Assembly: GCA_964034945.1 (NCBI GenBank)
Contig: OZ035962.1
Span: 13,139,388-13,203,387 of the forward strand
Source: Chrysopilus asiliformis
Lineage: Eukaryota > Arthropoda > Insecta > Diptera > Rhagionidae
Direction: 5' to 3'
Length of the DNA stretch: 64,000 nt
Shown in pieces: positions 42,313-53,696 of the stretch (within the stretch, counting starts at the first letter, position 1; every line of letters begins with the position of its first letter). The notes under the pieces were generated by a model. The model was not told where the DNA came from. It saw only the letters and a list, made by a program, of their open reading frames with translations, and did not search any database. The position numbers and the translations under genes were made by a program.

Positions 42313-43758
42313 GTATAGTGAGGTGTACTAAGGAGAAATATTTGCTACTATTATTAATATTTAAGCTAACATTTGTCATTTCGCCCATATTCTATTGACG
42401 AGCATTTAAAATTCTGCTATTTACGTATTTTAAAGAGGAAACGGCAATAAACAAGTTCCAAGTAATTGCTATAAATTTTTCAAATCTACATCTCAGCTAA
42501 ATACCTGTTATTATAGACATCATTATAAATTGTCCCGTTCCACTTTTCTAACCAAACTCAACGCCTTTTTTATTTGAAAGGTAGATAAATCGCAAATGTA
42601 TTTTTAATGTTTGTTCATCATTCTTTTTGAAAAATTGATTGTAATATGCTTTTATTTGAATACGCGCGAAGTCGTCGAATCACAGGAATAAATTTTCCAC
42701 GTCATTTGCTTTTTATCAAAGGATATCTCTATTTATAACAGTATCTGAAACACCTGATGCCAATGGGAAATACTTTCGGAAATATCCTAATCATTCAAAA
42801 GTCTTTCTTTGAGTCCTAGCAAAGAAAGGACGATGCGCTATGAGATCACATGTGAATTTGTGAATTCTACAGGTGGTTGAATTCAAAAGGATATAAGTTT
42901 TCCTTACAAGGTACACAAATTATGTTAAAAAAGAACACTTACTGAAAAAACACATGCTTTTTGTTGGGTTTTAGCTAAAAATTGTTGGAAATTCTAAAAC
43001 AAAAATAAAGTAATAAACACAATTTAAAAAAGTAAGAAATGCAAGAAAACTTTACCGTTTCCAAATGCCAACCGATTCAGGTTTGAATTTTTTCTACTAG
43101 ACATCTTTTGGTCAATAGTATAAGCTTCGAAGAATCATAAGTCGAGACTTTTTCCAAAATCAAAGAATAGCGCCGTGGCTAAAAAAGGAACTTTTGCGCG
43201 ACAAAGAACGTGGTGCCGCGTACGGCCGAAAAGGGAACGAAAATTGTGGCGGGAAATTTGCAAAATATTGTCTCCAAAGTATTTTTGATTTCACTGTCGC
43301 ATAATGTCTTCAAAGATAGTGGCAGAATTTATTAAAATTGAATGAATGTCTCGGCCTTCTTCCCGCCTTCTCGTGTGCATTCCAGATGATGATGATTATT
43401 ATTCAGTCATTTGTCCGATTTGGATTTTTGATGCATGCCGCCACGCGGATTTACAGGTAAAACCGGGAGGTGAACAATGATGAAGACTTTAAAGTAGAAG
43501 AGTGGGTACCGCGGGTACATTTGTGAATTTTTTTTCCAACTTTTTCCTCCCGTTTCTTTGCTATTCTCTTTTGGACTATAAACTTTTTTTTCGCGGTAAA
43601 ACTATTCAAATGCAAAAATATTTCATCAAAAAGAAATGAAATTTAAATCATGTCACATTTCGCGCTAACAATTAGAATTTCACGCGTTTAGATCGGTGCT
43701 AAGTTGCCAGTTTTTTCCACTTTTGGCGTTGTCATATAATTCGGAAGTAAACTTGTTT
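42313..43758. other. intron or intergenic, no gene seen
   Basis: AT-rich apart from a GC-richer patch at about 43170-43260 (GGTGCCGCGTACGGCCGAAA) and 43340-43480, for which I have no assignment. No motif-bearing frame. Confidence 0.4.
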
Positions 43759-44345
43759 TTATACTATATATGATATATCAGATATAAGTATATTAGATTT
43801 AGTATACTGTTTGTAACGCATCGAACCAATCATTGGACACAAAAATGAATTACACCAGGGTGTTAGGGATGACAAAAGATTTTGATTTCCGCATATCCGT
43901 CCGTCTGTTTCCGCCTGTTCGACTGTCCGATTGTGCGTCTGTCCGTCAGTGGACACCATAACGCTAGAAAGGATTAAGCTAGAGACCTGAAATTTGGCTA
44001 AGTTCTTAAACGGGCGTAATCGGAATATTCTTCCTTCCCTCTCCCATATAAACGAAACAGTTTTTTGCAATTTTCTCTAAAACGGTGAGTCATGTTGAAA
44101 AATTTATAAAGGTAAAATGTGTTCAGAATAGGATTTTACATAATTCATGCATACACCAAAATCCAATCGGACCAGTTCTTCCCCTCTTCCCATACAAATT
44201 GAATACATCTCTTGTATTTTCTCGAAAACATTGCATAGTGTGGAAATATTTACGAAGAAGAAATGTGTAACATAACCATTCCATACATTAAAATCCAATC
44301 AGACCAATCCGCCCCTCCTCCCATACAAATGGATTTTTTTCATAA
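43759..44345. repeat. combined family E + D repeat (one orientation)
   Basis: 43759-43960 is family E (CACCAGGGTGTTAGGGATGA, then GTCCGTCTGTTTCCGC). 43980-44345 is family D with about three units (CCCATACAAATTG, AAAATCCAATCGGACCA). The same E + D composite in reverse order and orientation is at 50810-51370, so it is one repeat of about 0.6 kb. Confidence 0.7.
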
Positions 44346-44516
44346 ACATTTTGTGTGCCGTCATAGAGAGTATTTGACGATTGGCCCCTGCCAATTGTAG
44401 CTTTTCTAAAGTTTTTAATTTTCTCTTTAAGAAAATATCATCCATTACCATGTAAGTTGTTATCAGAATTCTCGCTGGATTGGGACACACTCGTAGCTAC
44501 TTTTTTTTTGTTTCAG

Positions 44517-44878
44517 CCAGAGCTTAGGGGAGGACCCGTTAATGCCGAAGCACAGCTCAGGATGGTCGGAGGAACAAAAGGAGATATTCTCCTTGAACTT
44601 CTGCATGTTATAACCCGGGGGGAACACATTGGATGGTAAATCGTTCCAATGTCTTGTTGTTCGCGGAATGAAGGAACTCCTGCAGCTGCACGAGAGGGTC
44701 TAGGAAAAATCTACCGTGGAGGAAAAAGTTGGGAAATTTCGGTGGAACATTTCCCATGGAAATATCTATACAATATGCTGAGTATCCCAACAGAGCGACG
44801 GTAATAAATCTGTCAAAGACTTGTCTCTAATCAGTCGGATCGCACGTTTTTGAATTGGGATATAATAATCCATAGCCA
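44517..44878 (-). mobile_element. 5'-truncated non-LTR retrotransposon (CR1/RTE-like), minus strand
   Basis: Read on the minus strand this matches the plus-strand copy at 55228-55665: IQKRAIRLI-like start, RR(x)VGILS, a RYFHG-like block, then SANNKTLERFTIQCVPPGYN. It holds only the region downstream of the reverse transcriptase core and has frame breaks. A poly-A-like tail (TTTTTTTTT on the plus strand) lies just left of 44517. Dead copy. Confidence 0.75.
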
Positions 44879-46003
44879 ATATTTTCAATGAAATAATAAA
44901 CCTAAAAAAATACGCACTCAAATCAAAATAAAATTATACTACACAAATCAATTTTGTAGATGTTAATACACTTTGATTACCTAGAATCTATTACCTGAGA
45001 ATATTTTTTCTGCGTGGATTAAGTATAATTAAATGATATATTTTAATACATACTTTAACTGTTTGACACGTTTCCACATTTGTTTAACGACACACAATTT
45101 CTGTATTCTCTGTACTTACTGATAAAAAACTAATTTTTCCAAATCTATTGTATGTCTGTTGTAAATATAAAAATATTCTATGATACAGTTAATGTAGAAT
45201 CATTATTTAATCGCCAAAGTGCAATAAATTTCAGGAATTGAACAGTTTTTATGCCCAAAATGCTTTGCAGAATTTACATCAGATTTTCATATCACAGAAG
45301 CTTAAAAATCTCATCGAATTTTTCGTGAAAATACTCGTGAAAATACTCAAATTTGGAAATCTATTAACCAAATATATTATCCATTGGATAAAGATAAAAC
45401 TGGTATCTATTAAAAATTCAATTTAATTGATAATTAATGTTAAATAAAAACTCAAATAAGATGGAAATTTTTATTCAATTTATTTGTATTATATTCAGTT
45501 ATTTATTTTGAATTATTCATTACTATTCTTTTTATGGAGAAATATTTTTTATTATTATAAACAAAATTAACCTTAAAGCTGTTAACACTTTTATAATTGT
45601 GTTTCAGTTCAAAAACTGGTATTTTCTTATCATGTTTGTAATCAATTTGACTAGGCAATTGGTAAGTTTCTTACTTTAATTATTACGAGTACATACTAAG
45701 GATTTTGAGACAATTTTTTCAATCAGTTTTTTCAGTGTACCAACCAAATACGCCGACACTTGTGAAGATAATATTAAAATATATTTCGTTTTTTATTCAA
45801 ATATGACTTTTTCGAAGAGATTCTAAAACATGACAAATTAAAATAGTGTCAGATATTTGGGTTTAAAGCATTTTAAAACTATGTTTACAAAATTATTTTG
45901 AATTTTTGTTACGGGCTTAGTTTTTTTGTTATGGTTTATGTCTATATATATAATAATAGTTTTTGAAGAAACAATTTTTTTTTTTTGAAAAAATTGAGCT
46001 ATA
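44879..46003. other. very AT-rich intergenic, no gene seen
   Basis: Above-average AT with many poly-A/T runs. Nothing recognised. Confidence 0.5.
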
Positions 46004-46121
46004 CAGCCCTATTCTGGCGCAGTGACACTTAACTCACAGGTCATAAGGCCATAGAATTTAAGGCTCTTGTGGCCGAACTGTGGCTAGTCATCGGTCACTA
46101 ACAGTCGCCAGAATAGGGCTG
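46004..46121. mobile_element. 118-bp MITE
   Basis: Perfect 16-bp inverted ends CAGCCCTATTCTGGCG, ATA on both outer sides (a possible 3-bp duplication), and an inner pair around GGCC. Non-coding. Confidence 0.75.
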
Positions 46122-46889
46122 ATAGTTCTACACTTAAGCTCAATATGGTTTTCCAGATTTTCATTGATACAAATAACACTAAATTATAATTTAAGAATCA
46201 ACATACGGGTATAAAAATAAAAATTTGACTCAAAAGATACTTGAAAGAAAGATTATGCCTCTGAGACATAAATACTTTGGCTAGGTTTTTTTTTTGTTTA
46301 AATTGAAATAGATAAAAATATAATTTTTTTTCCTTAAATTTCTAAACATCACATTTTTTTAAATTTATTTAACGATTAGTATTAACATTAGTTATTAAAC
46401 AATTTTTATATAATAAATTTGTGCATTAATAAATTTGATGGGAAGATATGAAAGGTTTAAATATATTTAAGGCATTTTTTGTGTTATTCGTGGTGAAATT
46501 TCGTACCTTCAATGTAACCAGAAAGTAAAATATTAATTTAAAAAAAATGTTTTTTGATAGAAACAAAACTAAATTTATAGAGGAACCAAGTTGTAGTAAT
46601 TTTTCAATATCGAATATGTTTACACATTTTCTTTATCTGTAATGGGCGTCCACAAGAAGGGGGGTGTCGCTTTTGAAAGAACTATTGGTTTTTTTTATAT
46701 TCCTTGAATAAAGGTGAAATTACAGTGAAAGCGGCATGCGCAGCGTCGCGTCGAAAGTTGAACATAGTACTTTCTTATGGACCCGTTATAAGGCTGCAAT
46801 AATAAGCGCGCGCTAAAGCGACTCGACATGAGAGTATACCAACTTTCTACTTTTCGCGGCGTCCGCGTTGTTCCTGTGGTTGTTTAGAT
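46122..46889. other. intergenic, possible decayed element at 46690-46870
   Basis: Mostly very AT-rich. The GC-rich patch 46700-46870 has weakly inverted ends (CAGTGAAAGCGGC against CAGGAACAACGCGG on the other strand, both followed later by GAAAGTTG), suggesting an old DNA element. No gene. Confidence 0.35.
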
Positions 46890-47160
46890 GCGGATATAAA
46901 TAGGATATTCGTGTTATCCTTAAAGGTTCGTGATCAGCGGCTTTCAAAACTCAATAATGTAATTTTTCCCGAAAAAATGGGAAAAAGGATATTTGAATTA
47001 TTCCTTCAGGGCTTAAATTAATTTTGACACTCTCGAAACAAATTCCTTCGGCGTCCCGAAAAGCTTAAGAATATAAATATCATTAAAATCGGTCCAGCCG
47101 TTTTCAAAATAATGGGGTGTGCCTGAGAGGCACACGTCGCGCTTTTACGTGGTAAAAATA
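46890..47160. repeat. family C / Helitron-like fragment
   Basis: Contains TCCTTAAAGGTTCGTGATCA and CCCGAAAAAATGGGAAAAAG, as at 2590-2660. Its right end is TAAAAATAGCTAG followed by T, preceded by a CACG...CGTG pair: a Helitron-like end. Confidence 0.45.
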
Positions 47161-47231
47161 GCTAGTGTCTTTTAGGGTTAAAGACGCTAATATAATTCAA
47201 AACATTGACCAAAAAACCTTGTTTTGATCTA

Positions 47232-47368
47232 CAACCAAACCTCGATTTGCGTCATTAATTGGGACCAGAGGAAGACGACGCAAATCGAAATATTACTGAC
47301 GCAACTTTGAAACCACGAACATTTTTGGACGACGCAACTTCGGAACGACGCAAATCGAGGTTTTGGTG
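47232..47368. mobile_element. Tc1/mariner/pogo-type MITE
   Basis: 137 bp flanked by TA on both sides (47230-47231, 47369-47370). Inverted ends contain AACCTCGATTTGCGTC; further GACGCAA words lie inside. No transposase. Confidence 0.7.
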
Positions 47369-48032
47369 TATTATAAATCACAGTGGTCACCCCTAATTAT
47401 AAAAATTGATTTGCGCATTGGGTAAGAAAAGTCTTCATAAAATTGAAAACCTACAAAGAGTTCCATAATTTGTTCTATAATAAAATTCACTAATGTAATT
47501 AGTTAATGTTAATTTCTATATAAAGACCAAATTGAGCCTTCTACCCCGTCCGCTCCTGTCTGTGTCTGGTAGTCAGGTCAGCAACAGAAGTGTAGCCGTT
47601 GTTCTGAGGAGGCCAAACTACACTTCGGGCCGAAACTTGACTGACACTAAAAATTGTTCTTAAACGTTTTCAACATTTTAAAAGTTCTTTCAGAGATTTA
47701 AAACTTATCGTGTAAATAAAGAATTGCTAGAGATTAATAATTGATCAATTTTATTTATTTTAAAAATAATAATTAATATAAAGATAAAAAAGAAATAACA
47801 CTTTGGTTTAGACAAAAATAAATAAAATTAGATTAATCCATGAGTATGAGAGGAAAAAAAATATTCAACTAATATTGATTTTTAGTGTTTATAACATTTT
47901 ACTTTTTACTTTTAAAAGTCAACTTAAGCATACATCATTGATATAAATAACTTTAATTAGACTTTATAATATTGTTTAATACAATGTGATGGTTATTATT
48001 AATAAAAACCAAACACTAGACATATTTTTCAG
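47369..48032. other. 3' flank of the glycosyltransferase gene
   Basis: Includes a GC-richer patch at 47540-47640 (CCGTCCGCTCCTGTCTGTG ... GGGCCGAAACTTGACTGAC) of unknown nature. On the minus strand an AATAAA-like signal (TTTATT on plus) lies at about 47747-47758, roughly 280 nt past the stop codon, and may be the polyadenylation signal. Confidence 0.4.
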
Positions 48033-49340
48033 CTATCTCAGGTTTTGATCGATTATTTCCCATAATTGCCTAATTTGATCCTCCAGGATATCTGGCCACG
48101 AGAATAGAAATCGATATCCATTGAAGTCATTCCGTCCGGACAATAACGGTCCAAAATCGTCCACTTTTAGCATAAACGGCTCAAACGATGTCAAAGAGAT
48201 GTTCGCCTGTTTCGACAATGTCCCTGTAATATGAACGTCATCGATCCAAAAGTAGGGACTAATTTGAGCCTCCTGGTACAGTCGGAAAGCCACGTCAGGA
48301 GTGTAGATAATCGCGTACCCTGGGCAGTAAGGTGGGTAATATCGGCCAGGATATTCTTTAGCGCTGACCCTCCATTTTGAACGGTAGCTACGCTTTACGC
48401 GCGACCAAAACGCCTTCTGACAGAATATCAAATCCTTTCGTTCGGCCGTTGTGCTCAGGTAGTTTACTAAATAAGGCATATTTACAAAGACATCGTCATC
48501 GGCCTTAAGGATGAATTTAGTTTCTGGGCAATAGTAAGTGAACCACTTGAACGCCATCACATGTTTGTAGGTCATATTCCGGTATGCATCCACAAAATTT
48601 CCCTGGACCATGTCTGAGAACATTCGATTTTCTCGCTCCAGACGTTGCTGTTCTTTTGTGGAGTTCACTGTACCCAATAGGAAAATAATCCGACTCTGAG
48701 AACTCACCAAAGAGCCCCACGTCTCCCGGATCAACAGGCGTTTCTTGTAATTTGCGGGCGCCGAATGTATCAGAATGAGAACTAAGGGTGGATTTAGCTC
48801 TTCCACTTCATTTAAATCGCTACTATCTAATTTTGTGCTAGAGATATCTTTGATTGTGCTACCCTTACCACTACCCCTATTAGCCGGACATGGCCGCTGA
48901 TTCATTATGAATTCAAAATTATTGAGATCGATTAGAGTACTTAAGTCATCCTTTGGCAAAACGTCATAGTTTACAGCTGACTGCTGATAATAACTACCTA
49001 CACCTAAACTATTATTATTTAACTTTACATAACTATTAGATGAGTTAATATGGCCGTAATTATTGTACGGTATCGTATTTAATCGATTTGCGTTTTCGCT
49101 TTGACCATTTTGACCACGTGAACTGAAGACGTAGCCATTTAAAGCAGACGACATCGCTGGTAATTCCTGATGACTCTGGGAATGATAATGCAATCCTTGT
49201 GGCTGAAACTGACTCTGACTGGGGTAACTGCCCTCGGTTGCCAACATCGATGATTCCTGCATCGAAAATCGCCATATTGCCATATAAATGCATAATGTCA
49301 GACCGATTAGTAATCCGAGCACGGGGCGACGTTCAAACAT
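48033..49340 (-). CDS. beta-1,3-galactosyltransferase-like glycosyltransferase (family GT31)
   Basis: 435 aa, one coding exon. Type II Golgi membrane protein: a six-residue tail MFERRP, a membrane span (residues 7-23, VLGLLIGLTLCIYMAIW), a long stem rich in Ser, Gln, Asn and Tyr (about 26-180), then the catalytic domain (about 184-430). GT31 motifs in order: LLIRETWGS (203-210), RIIFLLGTVN, KADDDVFVN with the metal/UDP-sugar-binding DxD (281-283), YPPYCPGYAIIYT (335-347) and WIDDVHITG (365-373), the usual EDVxxG region with Asp for Glu. The family transfers a sugar from a UDP donor in beta-1,3 linkage onto glycans or glycolipids; donor and acceptor cannot be read from sequence. I start at the ATG at 49340 because the nine codons upstream lack an ATG and the short basic tail before the membrane span is typical. 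N-glycosylation sequons (NMT, NIS, NST) are present. No frame damage. Confidence 0.93.
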   Translation of the reverse strand: MFERRPVLGLLIGLTLCIYMAIWRFSMQESSMLATEGSYPSQSQFQPQGLHYHSQSHQELPAMSSALNGYVFSSRGQNGQSENANRLNTIPYNNYGHINSSNSYVKLNNNSLGVGSYYQQSAVNYDVLPKDDLSTLIDLNNFEFIMNQRPCPANRGSGKGSTIKDISSTKLDSSDLNEVEELNPPLVLILIHSAPANYKKRLLIRETWGSLVSSQSRIIFLLGTVNSTKEQQRLERENRMFSDMVQGNFVDAYRNMTYKHVMAFKWFTYYCPETKFILKADDDVFVNMPYLVNYLSTTAERKDLIFCQKAFWSRVKRSYRSKWRVSAKEYPGRYYPPYCPGYAIIYTPDVAFRLYQEAQISPYFWIDDVHITGTLSKQANISLTSFEPFMLKVDDFGPLLSGRNDFNGYRFLFSWPDILEDQIRQLWEIIDQNLR

Positions 49341-50098
49341 GACATTTGCCGCGTACAGAAATTTCAAAAATACACCAAGGAAATTTCAAATCTCCTCACT
49401 TTTAATGTCTTTTGACTATGGCTTAAAAATCTACTGTCATCCGAATGTCCTCTGCATAGCATTTCAGATTTTCCTAAAATCCTAAAAATAAAGAAAAACA
49501 GTTAATAATACTTTTATCTTTTATAGAATTTGTTTTTTTTTATATACATATATATTTTGGAGATTTATTCTATTTTCTATTATCGAAATATCATGATTTT
49601 TTTTCTGTTGTTTCAAGTAAAACATGAAAATGAATTCCTAAAATATATTAAATCAATTTAATTTAATTAACATAATTACAGTTTCACTTTAGTAAAACAA
49701 TTTTCGGCGTTTAATTAATATCTTGTCATTTTATTTTCATTAGATTTTTATTTTGAACACAATGACATAGAATGAAACATTTCTCTGGTAATTAAGACTG
49801 GTGGACAAGAAACAGGCAAAAGGGGAGTCGTTCCTCTGTAACTTTTTGTCTTACTAATCACCGTTTTAAATTAAAATGCTTTAATAAATTTGCAGACGTT
49901 GAGAAATTATTCACAATTTAATTATTACACTTTTTTTAAATATGTACGAAGTATTTTTCGTGTTAGATTTTTTTAATAAAAAATTTTAGTGCAATTTTAG
50001 TATGAGAAAACATTTAGAAATTGTCCGCGGAACAAAATCCACTGAGCTCTAGTGAGAGAGAATCCATCTCATGCATGATTTGGAAGCCCCTTTTACCC
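49341..50098. promoter_or_regulatory. 5' flank of the glycosyltransferase gene
   Basis: On the minus strand this is the upstream region and probably the 5' UTR or an upstream non-coding exon. It is AT-rich; I saw no convincing TATA or initiator motif. Confidence 0.25.
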
Positions 50099-50324
50099 TT
50101 AACACTAGAATGCCCGATAGTACCAATACCCTTAGATATCCAAATGGAGTCATTTCGACATGATAATTGTATTGAAAAAAAAATCGTTTGTGCGTGGTTT
50201 ATTTGAAATCATGATGAAAAATCTATAATAAATAAAAGTCACGAGAAATTAATTAGGAAAAAAATTATGACAAAAAAATGTACGCAACGGGTCAAAATGA
50301 CTCCATCCGGCATTCTAGTGTTAA
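50099..50324. mobile_element. piggyBac-like MITE 2
   Basis: TTAA at both ends (50099-50102, 50321-50324), with 12-bp inverted ends CACTAGAATGCC. Subterminal AATGGAGTCATTT / AAATGACTCCATC also pair. 218 bp between the TTAAs, no transposase. The ends differ from those at 24425, so it is another family. Confidence 0.85.
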
Positions 50325-50423
50325 AACCCAATGGAGTGATCATAAATTTTGGTCGTCGAACTCTGGTTCTAAAGGGCTGAAAAGCTGGCAATAATTAAAA
50401 AAATCAAACGTGTGTTAAGTCCC

Positions 50424-50808
50424 ATTCAGACTAACGATTGCGATTACGATTGAAGCTTCTCGACCAATGAGAATAAAGCTTTCAACGATAGGGACATGAA
50501 AGTCTTGATCTCATTGGTCGAGGAAAGTCAATTGAGGCGTTAAAAGCTAGAGTGAACCAACCCACATAATCGAGTTTTTGAAGCTTTTCCACTCTGTACT
50601 ATTATTGACTGAAAATTTTTGGAAAAAAAAATTTCTGTGAACTTTATTACTCAATGTTGAAATGTTCTTTTGTGCATCCAAACATTTTTATCTAAAAACT
50701 CACTCGCAATAGTGATTCAAACACAAAAAAAAATCACGATTTCGACATGTGGGTTGGTCCACTCTAGCTTTTAACGCCTCAATTGTAATCGCAATCGTTA
50801 GTCTGAAT
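50424..50808. mobile_element. DNA element with three nested inverted repeats
   Basis: The outer ends ATTCAGACTAACGATTGCGA pair with the inverse at 50779-50808. An inner pair is TTGAGGCGTTAAAAGCTAGA (50530 onward), continuing to CCAACCCACA, and its inverse at 50745-50782. Between the outer and inner left arms sits a small hairpin of about 60 bp (CTCGACCAATGAGA ... TCTCATTGGTCGAG, 50459-50521) that has no partner on the right. Non-coding. Confidence 0.75.
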
Positions 50809-50809
50809 T

Positions 50810-51370
50810 GAGCTTTAGGTCCTCTGCGATATTTTCTTGAATAAAATTTCGAGAAAATGGAAAAAAATCAATTTGTATAAGAGAATATATAAAATGATAT
50901 TCTGAACACATTTCATCTTTATAAATTTTTCGATACGATACAACAGGAAAAAAGTATTCTATTTGTATGGGAGAAGTGGAAAGCAATGGTCCGATTTGAT
51001 TTTGATGTATGAATGAGTTATGTAAAATGCTATTCTAAACACATTTTACCTATAGTAACCGTTTTCGAGAGAATTGCAAAAAACCTGTTTCGTTTGTATG
51101 GAAAAGGGGAAAAGAAATTTTACCCGTTCAAGAACTTAGTCTAACCATTTATAATAAACGCAACTATATAAAATTTCAAGTCTCTAGCTCAATCCTTTCG
51201 AAAGTTATGGTCTGACGGACGGACAGACGGATGGACTGACATGCAGAAATCAAAATCTTTTGCCATCTCTAACACCCTGGTGTAGTTCATTTTTGTGCCC
51301 GATGATTGGTTCGATGCGTTACAAACGATCTTCTAAATCTAATATACCCCTATATGATATATCATATAGT
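50810..51370. repeat. combined family D + E repeat (opposite orientation)
   Basis: Family D units to about 51130 (TGGTCCGATTTGATTTTGAT, TTTTGATGTATG), then a CAAGTCTCTAGCTCAATC phrase and CGGACGGACAGACGGATGG, then family E (CACCCTGGTGTAGTTCATTT, GGTTCGATGCGTTACAAACG). Mirror image of 43759-44345. Confidence 0.7.
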
Positions 51371-53424
51371 GTATAAAAACTAGCAGATAGCTATACTGTA
51401 AGTAAAGCAATATTTGTAAGGGGAAAAACCTAAAATTAAAAAAATCGTCATTCAATATGAAAGCAATAACAAATCAATTTAATATCCATTAACAGTTGTT
51501 TTTTACCTAACATTGTACCTTAATTTCCAATTATTGTTTCATAAATTGTGTCAACGTTGTTTTCAATGTTAGTCGATAAATTTCCAATCAAATTGTATGA
51601 CAATAATTTCCCATCAACGATCAAAAAATTGAATGGTTCTACAACACAATTAACCCATCACTACCTAGGCGCCATCATCACTATATAAATGAAAGTCTCA
51701 TTGATAAAAATGCGAAATAACAGTTGATAAGTGAATTATCATCGATAACATATTTCTGTTTTATATAGGAGGTAGACATCCCCATGCAATTATGTTGCAT
51801 GGCATCGTAGCGGAATCACAGTTGGTGGTATAATAATGGCATTTCACTACTGAAATTGTCATTTTGTTTAATGGACTGCTTAATCACTTAACCATATAAT
51901 TAATTAATCAATTTAATTGTAATTTTCGATAGCGTGAACTAGACTTAGATAAATATCATTACAAAAAAAAAAAATTAATGGCATCCAGCTGAATTTAATG
52001 TATGCGAGTAGCGATAAGAATGACAGTTTTATAATACCACTAGTCAACACTTATAGAAATTTAGTCATTTACAGCAAACGTATATGATTCCCAATTTTAC
52101 AATGAAGAGATCACAGAGATTTGTGCATATATGCCCTATGATCAGACGAAAACATGAAAATATCTCTAATTTACAACTCTATGGAGAAATAATGGAAAAA
52201 TTCTTGAAATAGGGAGACATACCCAAATTCGTTGCGTATAAATCAATTTAGATTTTTGGTTTTCATAGAAAAGTTGGATTCCGAAACTATCGAACAATCG
52301 ATTTTTGAAGCGCTAATGCGATCAACCTTCGAGCCTCTTCGTAATTTTCACACCGAGGAACGTGGTATGTCCATTGAGAAAAATGGTATTCTGGCAGTGC
52401 AAATGTCTGCAAAGTCAAAGCGCCACCCGGGGCAAAACCATTTGGCATCCCAAATAGCATCGAAAAGCACGGACACATGACCTTTGTTCTTGCGACTTAA
52501 AAATGCAGCAATTTACGCACGGGGCTAAAGATTTAGACCTATAATTCACATCCACATACAAGAAGCGTAAGAATGGCAAGAACGACACACTGATTAATAA
52601 TGTGTCTGCAAAGCCACAACAGCTTTAATAGGGAAATTGGTGATCGACGGTTCGTATTTGGTTCAATATTCGCTTCATGAAAATCCTGCAACGATATAGT
52701 GGCATTTGACGGTTGTCGGGTCGATACATTGATCAGTCGTGAAACCTGAATGTTAGCTTACTTTGAAGAAGCGTGTAAGGAGAACAGGGTCGACATAGTT
52801 GCCACTAGAGTTACCTCAAAGCCCCCGCTTTACAAATAAACGAAAAAAAGTCGATGCCTTTAGCCGTCATATTCGACATTGACATTTGATTCAAACGATT
52901 TCGCTTTGAGAATTAAATTTCTTATTTCGGGATTTTTGTACCCATTTTGTTTATATTTTGTATTGAAGGAAATTGCATGAAAAGTGAATAGCAGACATTA
53001 TTGAAACAGCACAATTTTATTGGCATCAAAATTTCATTGCAAAAGAAAAAAAATTGACCGGGAAAATAAAATGAAACAAATTTTTCGTTAAAAACAAAAA
53101 AATTTAATGGAAAATTTGTAGTTGTAACTAGAATTACGGCATTCAATCGGAGGAATTGTCTATTATAAAATATTACTCCACAAAAAGTTTGCATCAATTT
53201 ATCGCTAATAGATTTTTCTTGTTGCTTTCTGTTTGCGTTTTTATTTGTTCATCTCTGTTCAGATGACGCTCGTATAAAGCTTGAAGCGGCTAATTTTGTT
53301 GATGGGGGCGTTTTTTTCGTGAAATGGCAGCGTCAAAATTACGTTCCTGTGTCATAATTGCGGCGTGGCAAACCACTAAAAAGTATTTCCCACTATGGGT
53401 GTCGTTGCACATCCCATTCACACA
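51371..53424. other. intergenic, no supported gene
   Basis: The less AT-rich block 52230-52830 has an 82-codon plus-strand frame (52232-52480) and an antisense frame, neither with a recognisable domain. Possibly a decayed gene or element. The rest is AT-rich with nothing seen. Confidence 0.4.
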
Positions 53425-53696
53425 CACTCAGAAAAATGTTCAGGTCAACTTTTTGTCAGGGTAACTCTGACCTTACAGAGGTATCTGTAAGCCAGCTAGC
53501 GGTCAGAGTTAACCTATCTAAGGTCAACTCGTGCAGCTCCCAATGCCCTACTTCACCTGCTGGTGGCTTAATTTCAGAATTTCTCCGACCACAGGTCAAC
53601 TCAGTTTTACTTGCCCACATGCAGGGGAACGCGCGCCTGCCCGAGGCCAATTACGCCGTATGTAGGTCGTCGAGTTAGCCTCCATTTTTCTGAGTG
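53425..53696. mobile_element. MITE (CACTCAGAAAAATG ends), copy 2
   Basis: 272 bp, the reverse complement of 8749-9021 with few differences. The same perfect 14-bp ends, flanked here by CA on both sides instead of TA. A 2-bp duplication therefore fits both copies. Confidence 0.85.

Noticed and set aside
49341..49367. Longer glycosyltransferase start nine codons upstream
   Set aside because: That start codon would be TTG; the first ATG is at 49340 and gives a normal short cytoplasmic tail before the membrane span.
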